From positions 25,116,398-25,180,397 of the forward strand of contig JAAOOA010000002.1 in assembly GCA_012861695.1 (NCBI GenBank): 64,000 bases of DNA, given 5' to 3'. This DNA is from Trematomus loennbergii. Lineage: Eukaryota > Chordata > Actinopteri > Perciformes > Nototheniidae. Under the pieces are notes generated by a model, which was given only the letters and a program-made list of their open reading frames with translations, did no database searches and was not told the origin of the DNA. Shown here one piece after another: positions 25,957 through 37,700 of this stretch (its first letter is position 1; every line of letters begins with the position of its first letter). Both the position numbers and the translations under genes were made by a program.

Positions 25957-26114
25957 CTGATGAGCGTGGTCCAGCAGGAGCGTCCGTCCAGGCAGCGAAG
26001 GTAACAGCTGATTGTTGTTTTCTTGAACTGCTTCACGTCCTCCAGCTCTTCTTCTCTCATGTCGGCTCTCTGAGCCACGAACAGCTGCATCAGGTTGAAC
26101 AGCTCCTCCACCGC
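25957..26114 (-). CDS. Candidate internal exon of an unidentified gene
   Basis: On the minus strand CCCCTGCAG precedes 158 bp that are fully open. They encode a helical peptide starting AVEELFNLMQLFVAQRADM and ending GRSCWTTLIR, then a GTACAC donor. The motif CTCATCAG-GTACAC occurs twice about 20 bp apart, so the donor has been duplicated together with part of the CA repeat. Good splice sites and clean coding character support a real exon. The family is not recognised. Confidence 0.5.
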
Positions 26115-26159
26115 CTGCAGGGGGCAGCACACACCTTAGTTTAGCATTTACAATATTGG

Positions 26160-26450
26160 GTATTTTAGATCGCAGTACTGTACTTAAGTACATTTTTCTG
26201 GTATCAGTACTTTACTCCACTACTTATTTTTCTGACGACTTTTTACTTTGACTTCTTACATTTTGAACCCAAATACCTGTACTTTCTACTTCTTACATTT
26301 CCCAAACAGGCTGGTTCCTTTAGTTTGAATGTGTGTTTGGTGGCGTGATCATTATTATTTAGAGTCATTGCGTGCCTATTGATTTGAACACGATCCGTGT
26401 ATCCATCATTTCCTGGTCTTCTCTAAAGAAGAGGGACCAATGAAAACGTT
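26160..26450. repeat. Interspersed repeat related to the 8440-9090 minisatellite region, inverted
   Basis: Reverse complement of the sequence flanking the 37-bp array, with a single array unit near 26250-26310. It contains the GTACTTAAGTAC-type motif common in fish repeats. Confidence 0.6.
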
Positions 26451-26518
26451 GTCATGTTGCCGTTGTTCAGCATGGAAACATTCATTAGCTAACAATTACA
26501 TTATTGTTATATTAATAT

Positions 26519-26821
26519 TGTAGCGTTCGACAAAGGGAGTCGGAAACAGGCTTCCAGTGATTGTCTTTAATAACTCCTTTGTTCGCTTACGGTTATAGAA
26601 TCCAGCTCAGGTTACAGGTTACAGGTTTGTCATTACTCTCTACTCCACTCCCTAACTCACACTCACAGCAGGGTCAACGTCACGACACCCCAGCCCTCCC
26701 CCCTCTGCTCCCCCAACCACAGGCCCGCACACCGACCAGCATTACTGTGCAGCTCCGTGATTGGCAGAGAGACGGGGGACGCTTGAGTGACACACCCAGC
26801 ACCCTATGCAGGGTCGCTACA
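26519..26821 (-). repeat. 3' LTR of the gypsy element
   Basis: This 303-bp unit begins TGTAGCG and ends CGCTACA on either strand, giving TG...CA ends with 7-bp inverted termini. On the minus strand it directly follows a purine-rich tract at 26822-26836 (GTAGTAGGGGGGTAG), a good polypurine primer site. No second LTR exists in the window. Confidence 0.85.
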
Positions 26822-27003
26822 CTACCCCCCTACTACAAAGTTCCTCGCCCACGAGGGACACATAAAAAAACTAGAACAAAAACCTGCAACTAAACACTAA
26901 CCCACAGCAGCGAGAACATGTAACACATTTTTCTTTAGTTGAACTAGGAAGGTCTGGGTGGACTACCATCCCTTCCAGTGAGACCAGGGCGCATTCTTGC
27001 CCT

Positions 27004-27430
27004 CTACAGGAACCGAGGGGTCTCACTATAAACTTTAACTACCACACAAAGTCTCTGAACCGACTCGGGGGTCGTGTCTGCCTTCTCGGCTGGGGTCAGG
27101 GGGACAGGGGGTGCCGGTTCTGGTCCAGGCGGGGGAAAGGGGAAGAAAGTGGGGGGGAACTCAGTCACTGACGGGGGGCTGCTGCTCTGCTCGCCGGGGG
27201 ACCTGGGTGGGGGTGTCGAGGGGGAGGCCGTGGGCCCCGGTGTCCCTTGGGCATGTGGAGAAGCGACTCCTCTGTAAGGGGCCAACCTGTCTCTGTGGAG
27301 CACAACTTTTCTCCCCTTGGGAGGCAGCTGCACTCTGTAGACGACTTCCCCCACCCTCTCCAGTACTCTGCAGGGACCAACCCACTGGCTGTCCAGTTTT
27401 GGGCACCGGCCTTTTTTCGTTGTGGGCTGT
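27004..27430 (-). pseudogene. Gypsy integrase C-terminal part and Pro-rich tail
   Basis: After a frame break near 27400, the minus strand reads GEVVYRVQLPPKGRKVVLHR and RLAPY. This matches the GPY/F-type chromatin/DNA-binding end of gypsy integrases. A Pro/Ser-rich tail follows. Confidence 0.7.
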
Positions 27431-28403
27431 AGACCCAGACCAGCACCCCGGCCTGGAAGTGCTGCCCTCTTGTCCTGGTGTCATAGTTCCGCTTCTGTCT
27501 CACCCCAGCACTTTTCTGCTGATCGCGGGCAAAAGCGTGAGCGGAATCCAGGCGGTCTTGAAGTCTCCTGGCGTACTCAGGCCCTGGAGGAGTGTCCAGG
27601 GAATCTGGCGGTTGACCAAACGCCAAAACAGCAGGGGTGCGAAGCTCTCTCCCTAACATGAGGAGGGCAGGAGAACAGGCTGAGGACTCCTGGACTGCAG
27701 AGCGACATGCCATGAGCACAAGGGGCAGATGTTCGTCCCAGTCACGCTGGTGCTGAGACGTGAGGATGGCCAGCTGCTGGCCCATGGTGCGATGGAATCT
27801 CTCGACTAGTCCGTCGCTCTGAGGCCGCAAGGGGGAGGTGCGTGTTTTTCGCATGCCCAGTTGTGTGCACATGGAGGCGAACACCCGGGACTCGAAGTTC
27901 CTCCCCTGGTCACTGTGCAGGGACTCCGGCACTCCAAACCGGCTGAACATGCCGGCCACCAAAGCATCTGCGACTGTCACTGCTTCCTGATCAGGGAGGG
28001 CATACGCCTCTGGCCATTTTGTGAAATAGTCTATGGCAGTGAGGACGTAGCGGTTACCCCTGCTTGACAGAGGTAGAGGCCCCACCACATCAACCGCTAC
28101 TCTCTCCATTGGGGCCCCCACGGGAAACTGTTGCAGTGGAGCATGGGAACGACCAGGGGGACCCTTACGAGCCATACAAGGGTCACAGCGGCGACAAAAG
28201 TCTTCGACATCCCTCCGGCACTGCCCCCAGTAGCAGCCCTGGCGAAGGCGGCGGAGAGTCTTAGTGACGCCAAAGTGCCCGGAGCCTGCCGTTCCATGCA
28301 TGGCCTTGAGTACCGCCTCTTGCAGACCCTTCGGGACCACCACCTGCCATCTCTTCTTCCCGTAGCTGGCTCCTTCCACGCACGCTGCAGTACGCCCTGA
28401 CAC
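27165..28403 (-). pseudogene. Gypsy integrase
   Basis: It inserts element cDNA into the genome. Counting from the first Met of the open stretch, the N-terminal zinc-binding HHCC is His36, His43, Cys70, Cys73, and the catalytic triad is Asp105, Asp165, Glu201 (in AVDVVGP, HSDQGRNF and GLVERFHR). The core is intact. The frame differs from that of RT/RNase H upstream, and the C-terminus runs out of frame near 27400. Confidence 0.92.
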
Positions 28404-29947
28404 AGGCGCAGAGCCTCAAACTGAGACCACAGCCCCTTGGTTGATTTGGAGAACACTGCCACTTCCTCCCACGGTGGCCGCTGCTGCGCCTCGACCCACT
28501 GCAGTACAGGCTGTAGGTCTGTGTCCAGCTCTTGCTGTTGCTTCCACTCTGCCACGTCCACTGTCTGGAGCTCCCGGCAAACGACCTCTTCAACTTGACG
28601 AGCTGCAGCACAGACGGTGTCCTCCTCCAGCAGCTCCTTTTCACGGGTCTCTCTCTTCTCACAGTAGTGGCATCCGCCGGCGGCACACGGGCGGCGGGAG
28701 AGAGCGTCTGCGTTTGTGTGACGCACCCCAGCCCGGTGCTCCACCCTGAAGTCGAAAGCTTGGAGCTCTTCTAACCACCTGGCGACCTGCCCTTCTGGCT
28801 CCTTGAATGTCATGAGCCACTGTAATGCAGAGTGATCAGTCCTCACCGTGAACGCCTGGCCACACAGGTAGTATTTAAAGTGCCTGATGGACAGCACCAC
28901 TGCCAAGAGTTCCCTGCGAGTGACGCAGTACCGTCGCTCTGCTTTGTTGAACGCCCGGCTGAAGTATGCCACCACCCGCTCCCCCTCTGGTGTAGTCTGT
29001 GAGAGCACTCCGCCTACGCCCACTCCGCTAGCGTCTGTGTCCAGGGTGAAAGGCAGACTGGGGTTGGCCGGGGCGAGAACCGGGGCTTCACTCAAGGCAC
29101 GCCGAAGGCTGTCAAACGCTGCTTGACATTGCTCAGACCAGAGGAAATCACTGTCTTTCTGTAGCAGCTGGAACAGGGGTGCAGCAGTGCAAGCAAAACC
29201 CCGTACAAACTTCCTATAGTACGAGGCCAGGCCCAGGAAACTCTTCAGCTCCTTCTGGTTGCGAGGATTTGGCCAGTCCGCGACCGCCTGCACTTTCTCT
29301 TGTAGGGTGCCGATGCCTTCGCCCCCCACTTTGTGGCCCAGGAAAGTGACCTCTCTCTGCATGAAATGGCACTTCTCTGGGTGTAGCTTCAGGCCAGCGG
29401 CTCTGATCCTTTCCAGCACCACTCTTAGAGATCCCAGGGCCGCCTCAAACGAGCCGCCATGCACCAGGATGTCGTCCAGGTAAACCAAGCACTGCTGACG
29501 GGGAATACCAGACAGCACCCTGTCCATCAACCGCACAAAGGTGGCAGGGGCATTACAAAGCCCAAAACTGAGGACCTTGAACTGCCATAGTCCCCGGCCG
29601 GTGCAGAAAGCAGTTTTTGGCCTGGCCTCTGGGGCCAGAGGGACTTGGTAATACCCACTGCGGAGGTCCAAGGAGGAGAACCACGACGACCCGGAGACCA
29701 GGTCCAGGGACTCATCGATGCGGGGAAGTGGGTATGAATCCTTCTTAGTGACCCCGTTCACCGGCCTGTAGTCTGAGCACAGCCGCCAGCCACCTATCTT
29801 CTTTGGGACCATGACTACAGGTGCTGTCGGAGGGCTCGATGATGTCTGCCTGCAGCATGCTCTGCACTGCCTCGTCACAAGCCTGCTGACGAGCCAGGGG
29901 AAGTCGGCGAGGACGACACTTGATGGGGCGCGAGTCCCCTGTGTCAA
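28404..29947 (-). pseudogene. Gypsy reverse transcriptase and RNase H
   Basis: Numbered in the open stretch: RT shows SSLDLRSGYYQ near 91-101, FGLCNAPATF near 128-137 and the YLDD active site at 156-159. The RNase H domain shows LDTDAS near 302-307, RREL near 344-347, RTDHSAL near 369-375 and NADALSR near 412. The first ~40 residues are out of frame; RT's true N-terminal part is at 29745-30248 in another frame. Confidence 0.93.
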
Positions 29948-30248
29948 TCTCGTGTTCTACCAGATGAGTTCGGCCCACCTCCCCCTCACTCATGGCGAAA
30001 CTGCCCTGGAACTCTAGCAGCAGCTGCCACAATTGCTCTTGCTGCTCGGGATTAAGGCCGCCACAGTTCTTCCTCCACACCTCCCATACTGCAGGCTGAG
30101 CCTCTTCCACCCCAGTCTGGGGTAACTGGGGAGGGGCTGTGGTCGGGTGGCACAGGCCGGGGGTGACAGGTGTGGAGTTGCCCTGAGTGGGCGTCACCGG
30201 GGATAAAGGCAAAGAGGGAGGATTATTTTCAGTTTCCAGGGTACTCAC
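29745..30248 (-). pseudogene. Gypsy protease-RT linker and RT N-terminus
   Basis: It encodes a Pro-rich linker followed by the conserved RT entry region (PIKCRPRRLPLARQ, then ADIIEPSDS). It is frameshifted against the main RT stretch near 29840. Confidence 0.75.
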
Positions 30249-30267
30249 GGGGTGTGTCCCAGCAGGT

Positions 30268-30894
30268 TCAGCAGGGGTGGATACGGGTCATAGTGATCAC
30301 AGGCCCCCCGTGGAAACTCACTGTGCCTGCCTGAAGGTCCAGGTGGCAACCAGACGCCCTCAAAAAGTCCAAGCCCAGAATACACGGATCCTGTACATCT
30401 GCTATCCACACCGGATGCTGCACTTCAACTCCCCCCACCGACACAGTCAGCATGCCTTTTCCTTTCATAGGTGCCAGCTCTCCCGTGACTGTGCGTAGAC
30501 GCACCGCTGTCGGTTCTAATTGAGTCCCACTGGGCAACACATCTGATCTCACCAGGGTCACTGTCGAGCCTGTGTCCACCAGCGCAGTGCAGGGCACCCC
30601 TTCCACAGTGACAGGGACATAACAGGAATCCCCACCACCAGCACGGCCCACCGCGACGACAGGCTCCAAGCCTGTGCTGTCATCTTCTTCAGGAAGGAGT
30701 AGAGCCTGGCTCCCCCGGCTGTGCTGTCGGGCTCCTTCCTCGGCTGTCTGTGTTGGTGGCAATACGGCTGTGGTTTGGTTGGTGGGTTTTTGGGCCTGGA
30801 TCCGCATCTTCCCCTTTATGCGGGCCCCCCGTCGTTTCCCTGGGACCGGCGTGCCTTGGGGCAGTCTCTGGCCAAATGTCCTGGCTGACCACAC
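30268..30894 (-). pseudogene. Gypsy aspartic protease
   Basis: The catalytic motif is LVDTGSTVTLV, followed by the ILGLDFLR motif that closes retropepsin folds. It cleaves the element polyprotein. A stop follows HPC at the end of the frame. Confidence 0.85.
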
Positions 30895-31208
30895 TCCCAG
30901 CAGACCCTGCTACTTGGCCTGTGTGTTGACTGCAGAGTCACAGCCCTTATCAGTTCAGTCATTTCAGCAACCCATGCAGGCTTCTCCTCCTCTCTGCAGC
31001 TCCTCACAGCCGGTAGTAACGGCCCTCCGCTGCTCCTAGCAGCTACACTCCACACATTCTCTCTCTCCACAGCCATCTCCAAAGCCGCCTGCAAGGACTG
31101 TGGATGCTGCAGCTGTACCTCGACCCTCAAGTCCGCAGGGAGGAGGGCCCTGATGAATTGATCCCGTGCCAGCTCACTCTGCACTCCGGGTGGCATGTGT
31201 GCATGCAA
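30816..31208 (-). pseudogene. Gypsy Gag C-terminus with zinc knuckle
   Basis: It encodes the end of capsid and one CCHC knuckle, CWECGQPGHLARDC, for RNA binding. The N-terminal part is replaced by unrelated repeat DNA at 31205. Confidence 0.85.
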
Positions 31209-32055
31209 CCCAGTCTCACGGCATTTCGTGTTATAGTCACGTTATTTAATCTATTGATTCGTGTGCACCACCACGATTATCCCCTTATTTTCGTGTCACA
31301 CAGAACGATTTTAAAAGCAATGTATTTCTATTGGTAATGTGTTTCGTGCCTGCAACGCGTCTTTTTCTCGGTCTGGTCGTGGAAGACCGGAAGCTGTGTG
31401 GTTCATAAAAACATGTTCTTACTCAATATCAAGCCACGATTATTGCTTTTATTTAAAATCGTATCATTTCGGACTTTTGTTGCCGTCTGTGAGGAAAAGA
31501 AATGGGGCTCAGAGCCTCAGGATACTGAAATCTGTATTTTTTAAATCTTTTTTTCCTTCTAATTTGTTATTCTTTTCAAAATAACACACTGTTATTTACT
31601 CAACAATAACACACAATTATCCTTGTTTTTATTTATTGGTTTAATTCGATAATCTCGGGCTATTTTGACGTCCGTCAGGAACTGAATTTCAAAATAAAGT
31701 CAACACGTCTTTTTCTCGGTCTGGTCGTGGAAGACCGGAAGCTGTGTGGTTCATAAAAACATGTTCTTACTCAATATCAAGCCACGATTATTGCTTTTAT
31801 TTAAAATCGTATCATTTCGGACTTTTGTTGCCATCTGTGAGGGAAAAAATGGGGCTCAGAGCCTCAGGATACTGAAATCTGTATTTTTAAATCTTTTTTT
31901 CCTTCTAATTTGTTATTCTTTTCAAAATAACACACTGTTATTTACTCAACAATAACACACAATTATCCTTGTTTTTATTTATTGGTTTAATTCGATATCT
32001 CTGTCTTTTTTGACGTCTGTCAGGAACTGAATTTCAAAATAAAGTCCGAAACAAT
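31205..32055. repeat. Nested repeat with 348-bp tandem duplication
   Basis: It begins with CCCAGTCTCACGGCATTTCG. The segment from about 31359 is repeated from 31707 (period 348 bp, few differences), each unit containing GGAAGACCGGAAGCTGTGTGG. The family is not identified. It cuts the gypsy gag, and the next element splits it from related sequence at 33293-33900. Confidence 0.7.
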
Positions 32056-32057
32056 AG

Positions 32058-33290
32058 GCTTGTTTGAGACAAGCAAGACCTGCGCAGACCTGCGCAATTG
32101 CGATCAACGTCTTGCTCGTGCGTTGCATGATGGTTAGTCATTTTGTCCGACTTGCTCTGGAGGCTCGCCTACATGAGACGTTGAAATCTCGCGGGACAAA
32201 GACGCCCGCAGACTTGAGAGCGAGGCTCGGCGAGGCGGCGCAGTTTCTCTCCCCGGGCTGCGGAAGCGAAATGCTTGATGGGAAACGACTCGCTGGTATC
32301 TCGAGCTGAGCGCTCATTGGTGGTTTTACCCCGTGCTGGAGATGAAACTCTCCATTGGCTCGGCAAAAGTGTGTTGTTGTTTTGTGTCAGTTTTACGTCG
32401 CCACTTCCATTCACATTTTTCATCATTGTTCCACAATATTTATCATCATGACATTAATATCTATATATTTTATACTATACTTGCACTGCTTACCGTTGTC
32501 ATACTTTATATATCTTAGCATATTCATACAACACACTGTTCATACTAGGCTAGGCTACTGTGTATATAGTGTATTCATACCCCTCACTGTTTTTTCATCA
32601 TTCAATTCATTCTATATTTTATTCTGTAGATTGTGTACATTACTTTTCACTTTACTGCTTTTTGCACTCCTGGTTAGAAGCTAAACTGCATTTCGTTGTC
32701 TCAGTACCTGTAATCTGTGCAATATCAATAAAGTTGAATCTAATCTTGAGCAGGAACAAATGTATTTACTTAGTACATATCTGACATTAACGATTAAACA
32801 CATTTGTCCTTCTTTATCAATCAATCAATCAATGTTTATTTATATAGCCCAATATCACAAATGTTACATTTGTCTCAGTGGACTTCACAGTTTGTACAGA
32901 ATATCAGTATGACAATACGACACCCTCTGTCCTTACGTTTCACATCATACAAGGAAAAACTTCCAGAGAAAAACCCACAGTTTAAAGGGGAAATGGGAGA
33001 AACCTCAGGAGAGCAACAGAGGAGGGATCCCTCTCCCAGGACGGACAGACGTGCAATAGATGCCGTGTGCATTTATAAATGCAAACCGAGTCAAGCCGAC
33101 TCCGGAGGTGGCGGTATGCACCTTAAAGTTGTTTGAAATCCGCCAAAAACCGAGAGAAGAAGAAGAAGAAGAAGAAGCCGACTCCGAGCTGTCCGACTTC
33201 AGGAGAGTTTTTTGAGACCTCCCCTGGCTGCGATCGGCTATTCTCGTCTACTTTCGAGGCGAGCCGCAGCTCGTCTCAAACAAGCCTAAT
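32058..33290. mobile_element. Composite DNA transposon with AGGCTTGTTTGAGAC termini
   Basis: The left end AGGCTTGTTTGAGACAAGC and the right end GCTCGTCTCAAACAAGCCT are inverted repeats. AAT flanks both sides as a likely 3-bp target duplication, which fits a PIF/Harbinger-type element. Its interior carries a LINE-like 3' tail (about 32310-32750) and another repeat (32811-33070). No transposase. Confidence 0.6.
32811..33070. repeat. Fish interspersed repeat with (AATC)n edge
   Basis: Tandem CAATCAATCAAT is followed by GTTTATTTATATAGCCC and ends near GAGGGATCCCTCTCCCAGG. This is a common percomorph repeat, probably the 3' end of an RTE-type non-LTR element in minus orientation. The class is from memory and uncertain. 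Confidence 0.5.
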
Positions 33291-33292
33291 AC

Positions 33293-33960
33293 CAGAAACA
33301 GATTTAGGACTTTTCAATAATCCTCAGCGGTGATTGGATGTTTTAGCCGCAATGCACGTAGGGATATGGTGTTTATGCACACGTTTCTTTCGTGTCAGAA
33401 AGCACGATTTTCAAAGTAATGCATTTTAAGTGGAAGAATTGTTCTGTCTCCTCTTCGTGTCTCGGGAAGCCGGAAGCTGTATTATTTTCTAATGTTTATT
33501 TTTTTTAACCATAACGGGTACTTTACATAACATTGAGTCAAACTTATCCTTGTTTTGTTTATGTTAAATTGTTATTGTCGATCAATTGTCCATTTATTTA
33601 TTAAGGTTTAGGATATTTGCCAGGAGAAGGGAGACCGTCGGAAACCGGAAGCTGTATTATTTTCAATGTTTTTTTTTTTTTTAATTTTATTAATTTTTAT
33701 AACCATAACGGGTACTTTACACAACATTGAGTCAAACTTATCCTTGTTTTAATCCTTGTTTTATTTATGTTAAATTGTTGTTGTCGGTTAATTTTCCATT
33801 TTATTTATTAAGGTTTAAGATATCATTAGTCTTTTATTTTATTATTATCATGCTTGATGTTTACACTTTTCTGCATTTTATAAGGCAATATATACTTTTT
33901 TGTTTTTGTCTGTAGGCTACTTAGGTTATTAATAGTTATTGTGTCAAAATATAGGAAATG
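33293..33960. repeat. Repeat DNA with 175-bp tandem duplication
   Basis: CGGAAGCTGTATTATTTTC at 33471 recurs at 33646, and the following sequence (ATAACGGGTACTTTAC and on) is also repeated. It is related in style to 31205-32055. No gene. Confidence 0.55.
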
Positions 33961-34798
33961 TATTAATATTTTATTGTATAATCGGTACAGGAAATGACAT
34001 AATTCAGAGCACCACCTATTGGCCAAAGACCGCTGCCACCGGCATTGCGATCCATCTTCTGACAAAGTAAGTTGTGTCACTAAAGTCTGATGCATGATTT
34101 AATAATTGGGGCTTTTTTTAAGCCTTTTCTCGCATAGTTCATCATACATAATGAACTGTTCTAAGTCTGAGAAATGCTTCCGCCATAATCAGCAAAGCAA
34201 CATTAATGTGAAATTATTCTTGCGGGCGGCTAGCTAGCTAGCTCACGTTCAACATAAGCTTAAACTAGTTTAGCTACATTTATATCAGCTCATAAGTGGT
34301 GTGTGGAAAATATTTGTCTTAATTACGGCTACATACGTCGGTGTTAAAGTGTGAGTTATACGTTATTTTAATCGCTTTTGTTTGACACATGACAGTGCTG
34401 CCGAGCGGATATTTAACATATGTTTGGGGGGGAGGGGCATAGTCCATGTGCACGGCCATGTGCTTGTTACGAGTCTGAAACAGGAAACACGTAAATGAAC
34501 TCACTCAGTCTGTCTAAAGTAGTTAAACCGTCACAATGTGCATTTAAAAAAGCTAGTTTCACTACATAATTCACTTTTTCTGTTCTCTCCTGCAGCTCCT
34601 GTACCCACACCACAAACCCATACACTGATCTACACCATCATAAAACCAACGGCACTTTTAAGAGCCAAACTCTCCCTATCTCCCTATCAGCTCTCTTATA
34701 TCTATCATCTATTTCTTTATTCACCCTTCTATCTATTCTGTGTACTTCTCTACTTTCCTGTGTTTGTCAGTCTGTCTGTTTGTAATCCTGTGTTAATC
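33961..34798. promoter_or_regulatory. Upstream region of the zinc-ribbon gene
   Basis: A possible non-coding first exon ends at ACAAA before GTAAGTTG (about 34066), and a clear acceptor (TCTCCTGCAG, about 34594) starts a leader that runs into the ATG at 34799. No TATA box was recognised with confidence. Confidence 0.35.
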
Positions 34799-37700
34799 AT
34801 GCCAGGTGGGTCTACAAAAAAGACATGTCCCTTCTGTCAGAACATTTTATTTTGTGCACAGAAGATCTGTGCACATTGCCTTAAGGAGCAGCCAAAAAAG
34901 CTGCGCCTTGAGAAGAAGCTCAAGCGGTTTGATGAGAAGCGAGAGGATTGGGTGTCTGGGCGGAAGAAGAACCACAACATTGCTTCCATCAAGGATGAAG
35001 CCATTGTCTTGGTATGTACACTTTTTACTGTATGTTAATGCCCGGACACACCAAGCTGACACCAAAGAACTGACACAGACGGACCCCCGACTGTTTGCCA
35101 ATATATTGGGCCAGGATAAAGTTGAATGTTGTTTTTATATACATTTATTTCTTAATGATGTTTGTATCTTATTAACCAATATACACTTTGATATCAACTT
35201 CAAATATAGATATTATTGCAAAGGTATTATTTAATATTCTCTTTTCTTTCAATTTTAAAACTACTCTTATCTTAACTTTCACAGCCAAGGGACACTATTT
35301 TAATTTAACTTTCACATTTAAATAAACAGAGCACTTCCTTCACTTCCATGTTGTGTTCCATTCTTGCTTATGTACACACTTTTAGACATTAAAGGTAGGG
35401 TAGGTAAGTTTGAGAAACCAGCTTGAGTGTGCTAGAATTTGAAAATACACAACCGGAGAAAATCTGCCACTTCCTCACAGAGCCCCTCCTCCAACACACA
35501 CGAACGCACATGACCAATGAGGGCACGAGATAAGTTTGTGCACAGATGGAAGGCTGACAGGCAGGTAGGCCATCCAGTTATTTTAGCCGGGCCGGCTCAG
35601 ATGATTGGTCGTGCTTTTTACAGTACTACGGCTTCCACAGATGACATTTTTTATGGATTTGTCAAAGCACTTCAGATATTCATTGCTATCGGGATGTTAA
35701 GAGCATTCCATGGAATATAACAAGTGTATCTCGAGCCGGTTTCTCAAACTTACCTACCCCACCTTTAATAAGACTACATCATTGTATGTTACTACTCTAT
35801 ATTACTCTTACGACTGCAGCCACAACATACGGGAACGTTTTACATTGCAGCACGCAATTTCAATTTCAACAGTGTCAAGCTATGCTTGGATTGTGTTACA
35901 TTTTTAATTATGCAATACTCATTGTGTACACAAGTGTTAACTGTTAATTGTTGAGTGGTCACACATTTGCATCTTATTGTACTTTAACTTTAAGATTATC
36001 AGGGTTTGAACTGGGACTCAGGATACTGATTTATTTGTATTTTGTGTTTGTCTATAAAATTTTTTCTGCTTCTACTGTGTAACCCTTCCTGGTAAATACA
36101 TGATTCTGCAAAAGCTAAACTCAGCATCTAGGTTTATGAATGGCATACAACTAGATGCTGTCATCAGTAATGTTATAGTTGTAGTTATATAGTTGTTTCC
36201 TTTCCATTTCTTTAAACAGTAAATATATATTTGTCATTACAGCTTGAGAAACTCCATGCCATTGGCTTTAAACCAGTGCTGCTTCTTGGCAAGGAGACCA
36301 GGAAGAAGGAGGTCAAATGTGAAATCCTAACCCCTCGCTGCACACTGACCGCCTATGCCCAGGATTACCTTGACAAGATAGGCACTTTTTATGAGTTCCT
36401 TTGTGAAGGTGAGATGCTTGCACTATATCTTCACAGTTCACAGTATTGTGTACACAAAATGTTTGTATCAATGTTAAACTCTTCTAGGGATGGTTCACCC
36501 CTAAAACATGTTCAGTCAACGAGTCCTTACCTCCCTGACAGTATAAACGTTGGAGAGCTTAACATTTCCTTATAACCAACACAGTTATATGGAATGAGTT
36601 TGGATCAACTCATTTAATAAAGTCAGTTAAGTTAACAACAACTTACAGCGACTGTTTTCAATCCATCCAAATCTTGTGGGACAACAACTTGATCCAGTAT
36701 TTATCCTTTGAGCCAGAAAGCAGTCATTCGAGCCATTTATTTGGGTTTGGCAAACTATATTTTTGTGAGACAACTAACACACATCCTTTCTACCTGTTAA
36801 CTGTCACTATTTTTAGCTGCAAAGTATTACAAAAGTTGAAAGTAATTGCAAAATATTTAGGGATATGGACAACGTTTGACTGTTTATTATTTTAGCAAAC
36901 TACATACAATAAATACATTTTTAAACACTGAGTATGTAGCCTAATGAGACATGGCTTACTCTGCAGAGGGGACTTGTGGACATTTAACTGTTATTTATCA
37001 GGAAATAGGTAGGCAAGTTTACTTGAATTTGAAAAACCATTTTGGGGTATTGTGCTACCACTTGCGCATTCATTGTATACAAATTGAAAGTTGTTAATGT
37101 CAAGGTAGTTGGGTTTGATGACTGAAATGTAGTTTTAGGCTTGAGCCATCCCTTAAGCAATTTCCTTTTAGCAAACCGTTCCTAAACTGTTTGCTTTATC
37201 AACGCCCAAAGGGAGAAATGTTTTGAGGTTAATGGTAAAGCACAATACAATAGACGATCCCAGTTGACCATATTCAGTTTGGCAGTTCTGTATTAAGGTC
37301 ATGTTTCTCGGGTTGTAAACAAAAGCAGTTATCCAGTGCATCCAGAGGTCTCTTTACATTACATTTAGCAGACGTTTTTATCCAAAGCGACTTGCTACTT
37401 ATTTGATTGCACTTATGCAAACACGTTTGCGTCAGTCTTATCAATTCTGAACAAAATGTGTGGATGTAAATAATGTAAGGGAACATACATGCACACGTCT
37501 ATATGTTGTCTACCGACAAATTGACATATCACATCACATGGAATGTAGACACAAATCGGAAGAATAATATCGCAAAACAAAACCATAAATGGTTGACTGG
37601 ATAAATACCACTATTACTGCTATTAACTTTGACTGCACACAGTCCTATGACATGACGAGTATATTTTTGACCCTGTCTGGAAACATACCTTAAGCACGCT

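Larger units (their letters stand above)
26519..31205 (-). mobile_element. Ty3/gypsy LTR retrotransposon, 5' truncated and frameshifted
   Basis: The minus-strand order is gag zinc knuckle, aspartic protease, reverse transcriptase, RNase H, integrase, then the LTR, which is the Ty3/gypsy order. There is no envelope-like ORF. The 5' LTR and most of gag are missing, because repeat DNA replaces them at about 31205. Frame breaks occur between protease and RT, within RT's N-terminus, before integrase and near the integrase C-terminus, so this copy is inactive. Confidence 0.92.

Noticed and set aside
26868..26890. ACAAAAACC near 26878 as a V-gene RSS
   Set aside because: No heptamer at 12 or 23 bp; it lies next to the gypsy polypurine tract.
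27074..27656. Plus-strand ORFs over 27-30.5 kb
   Set aside because: They are antisense shadows of the minus-strand gypsy integrase and RT frames.
36432..36455. Possible additional RSS (CACAGTT, then ACACAAAATG)
   Set aside because: The heptamer and nonamer deviate and no spacer of 12 or 23 bp fits well.
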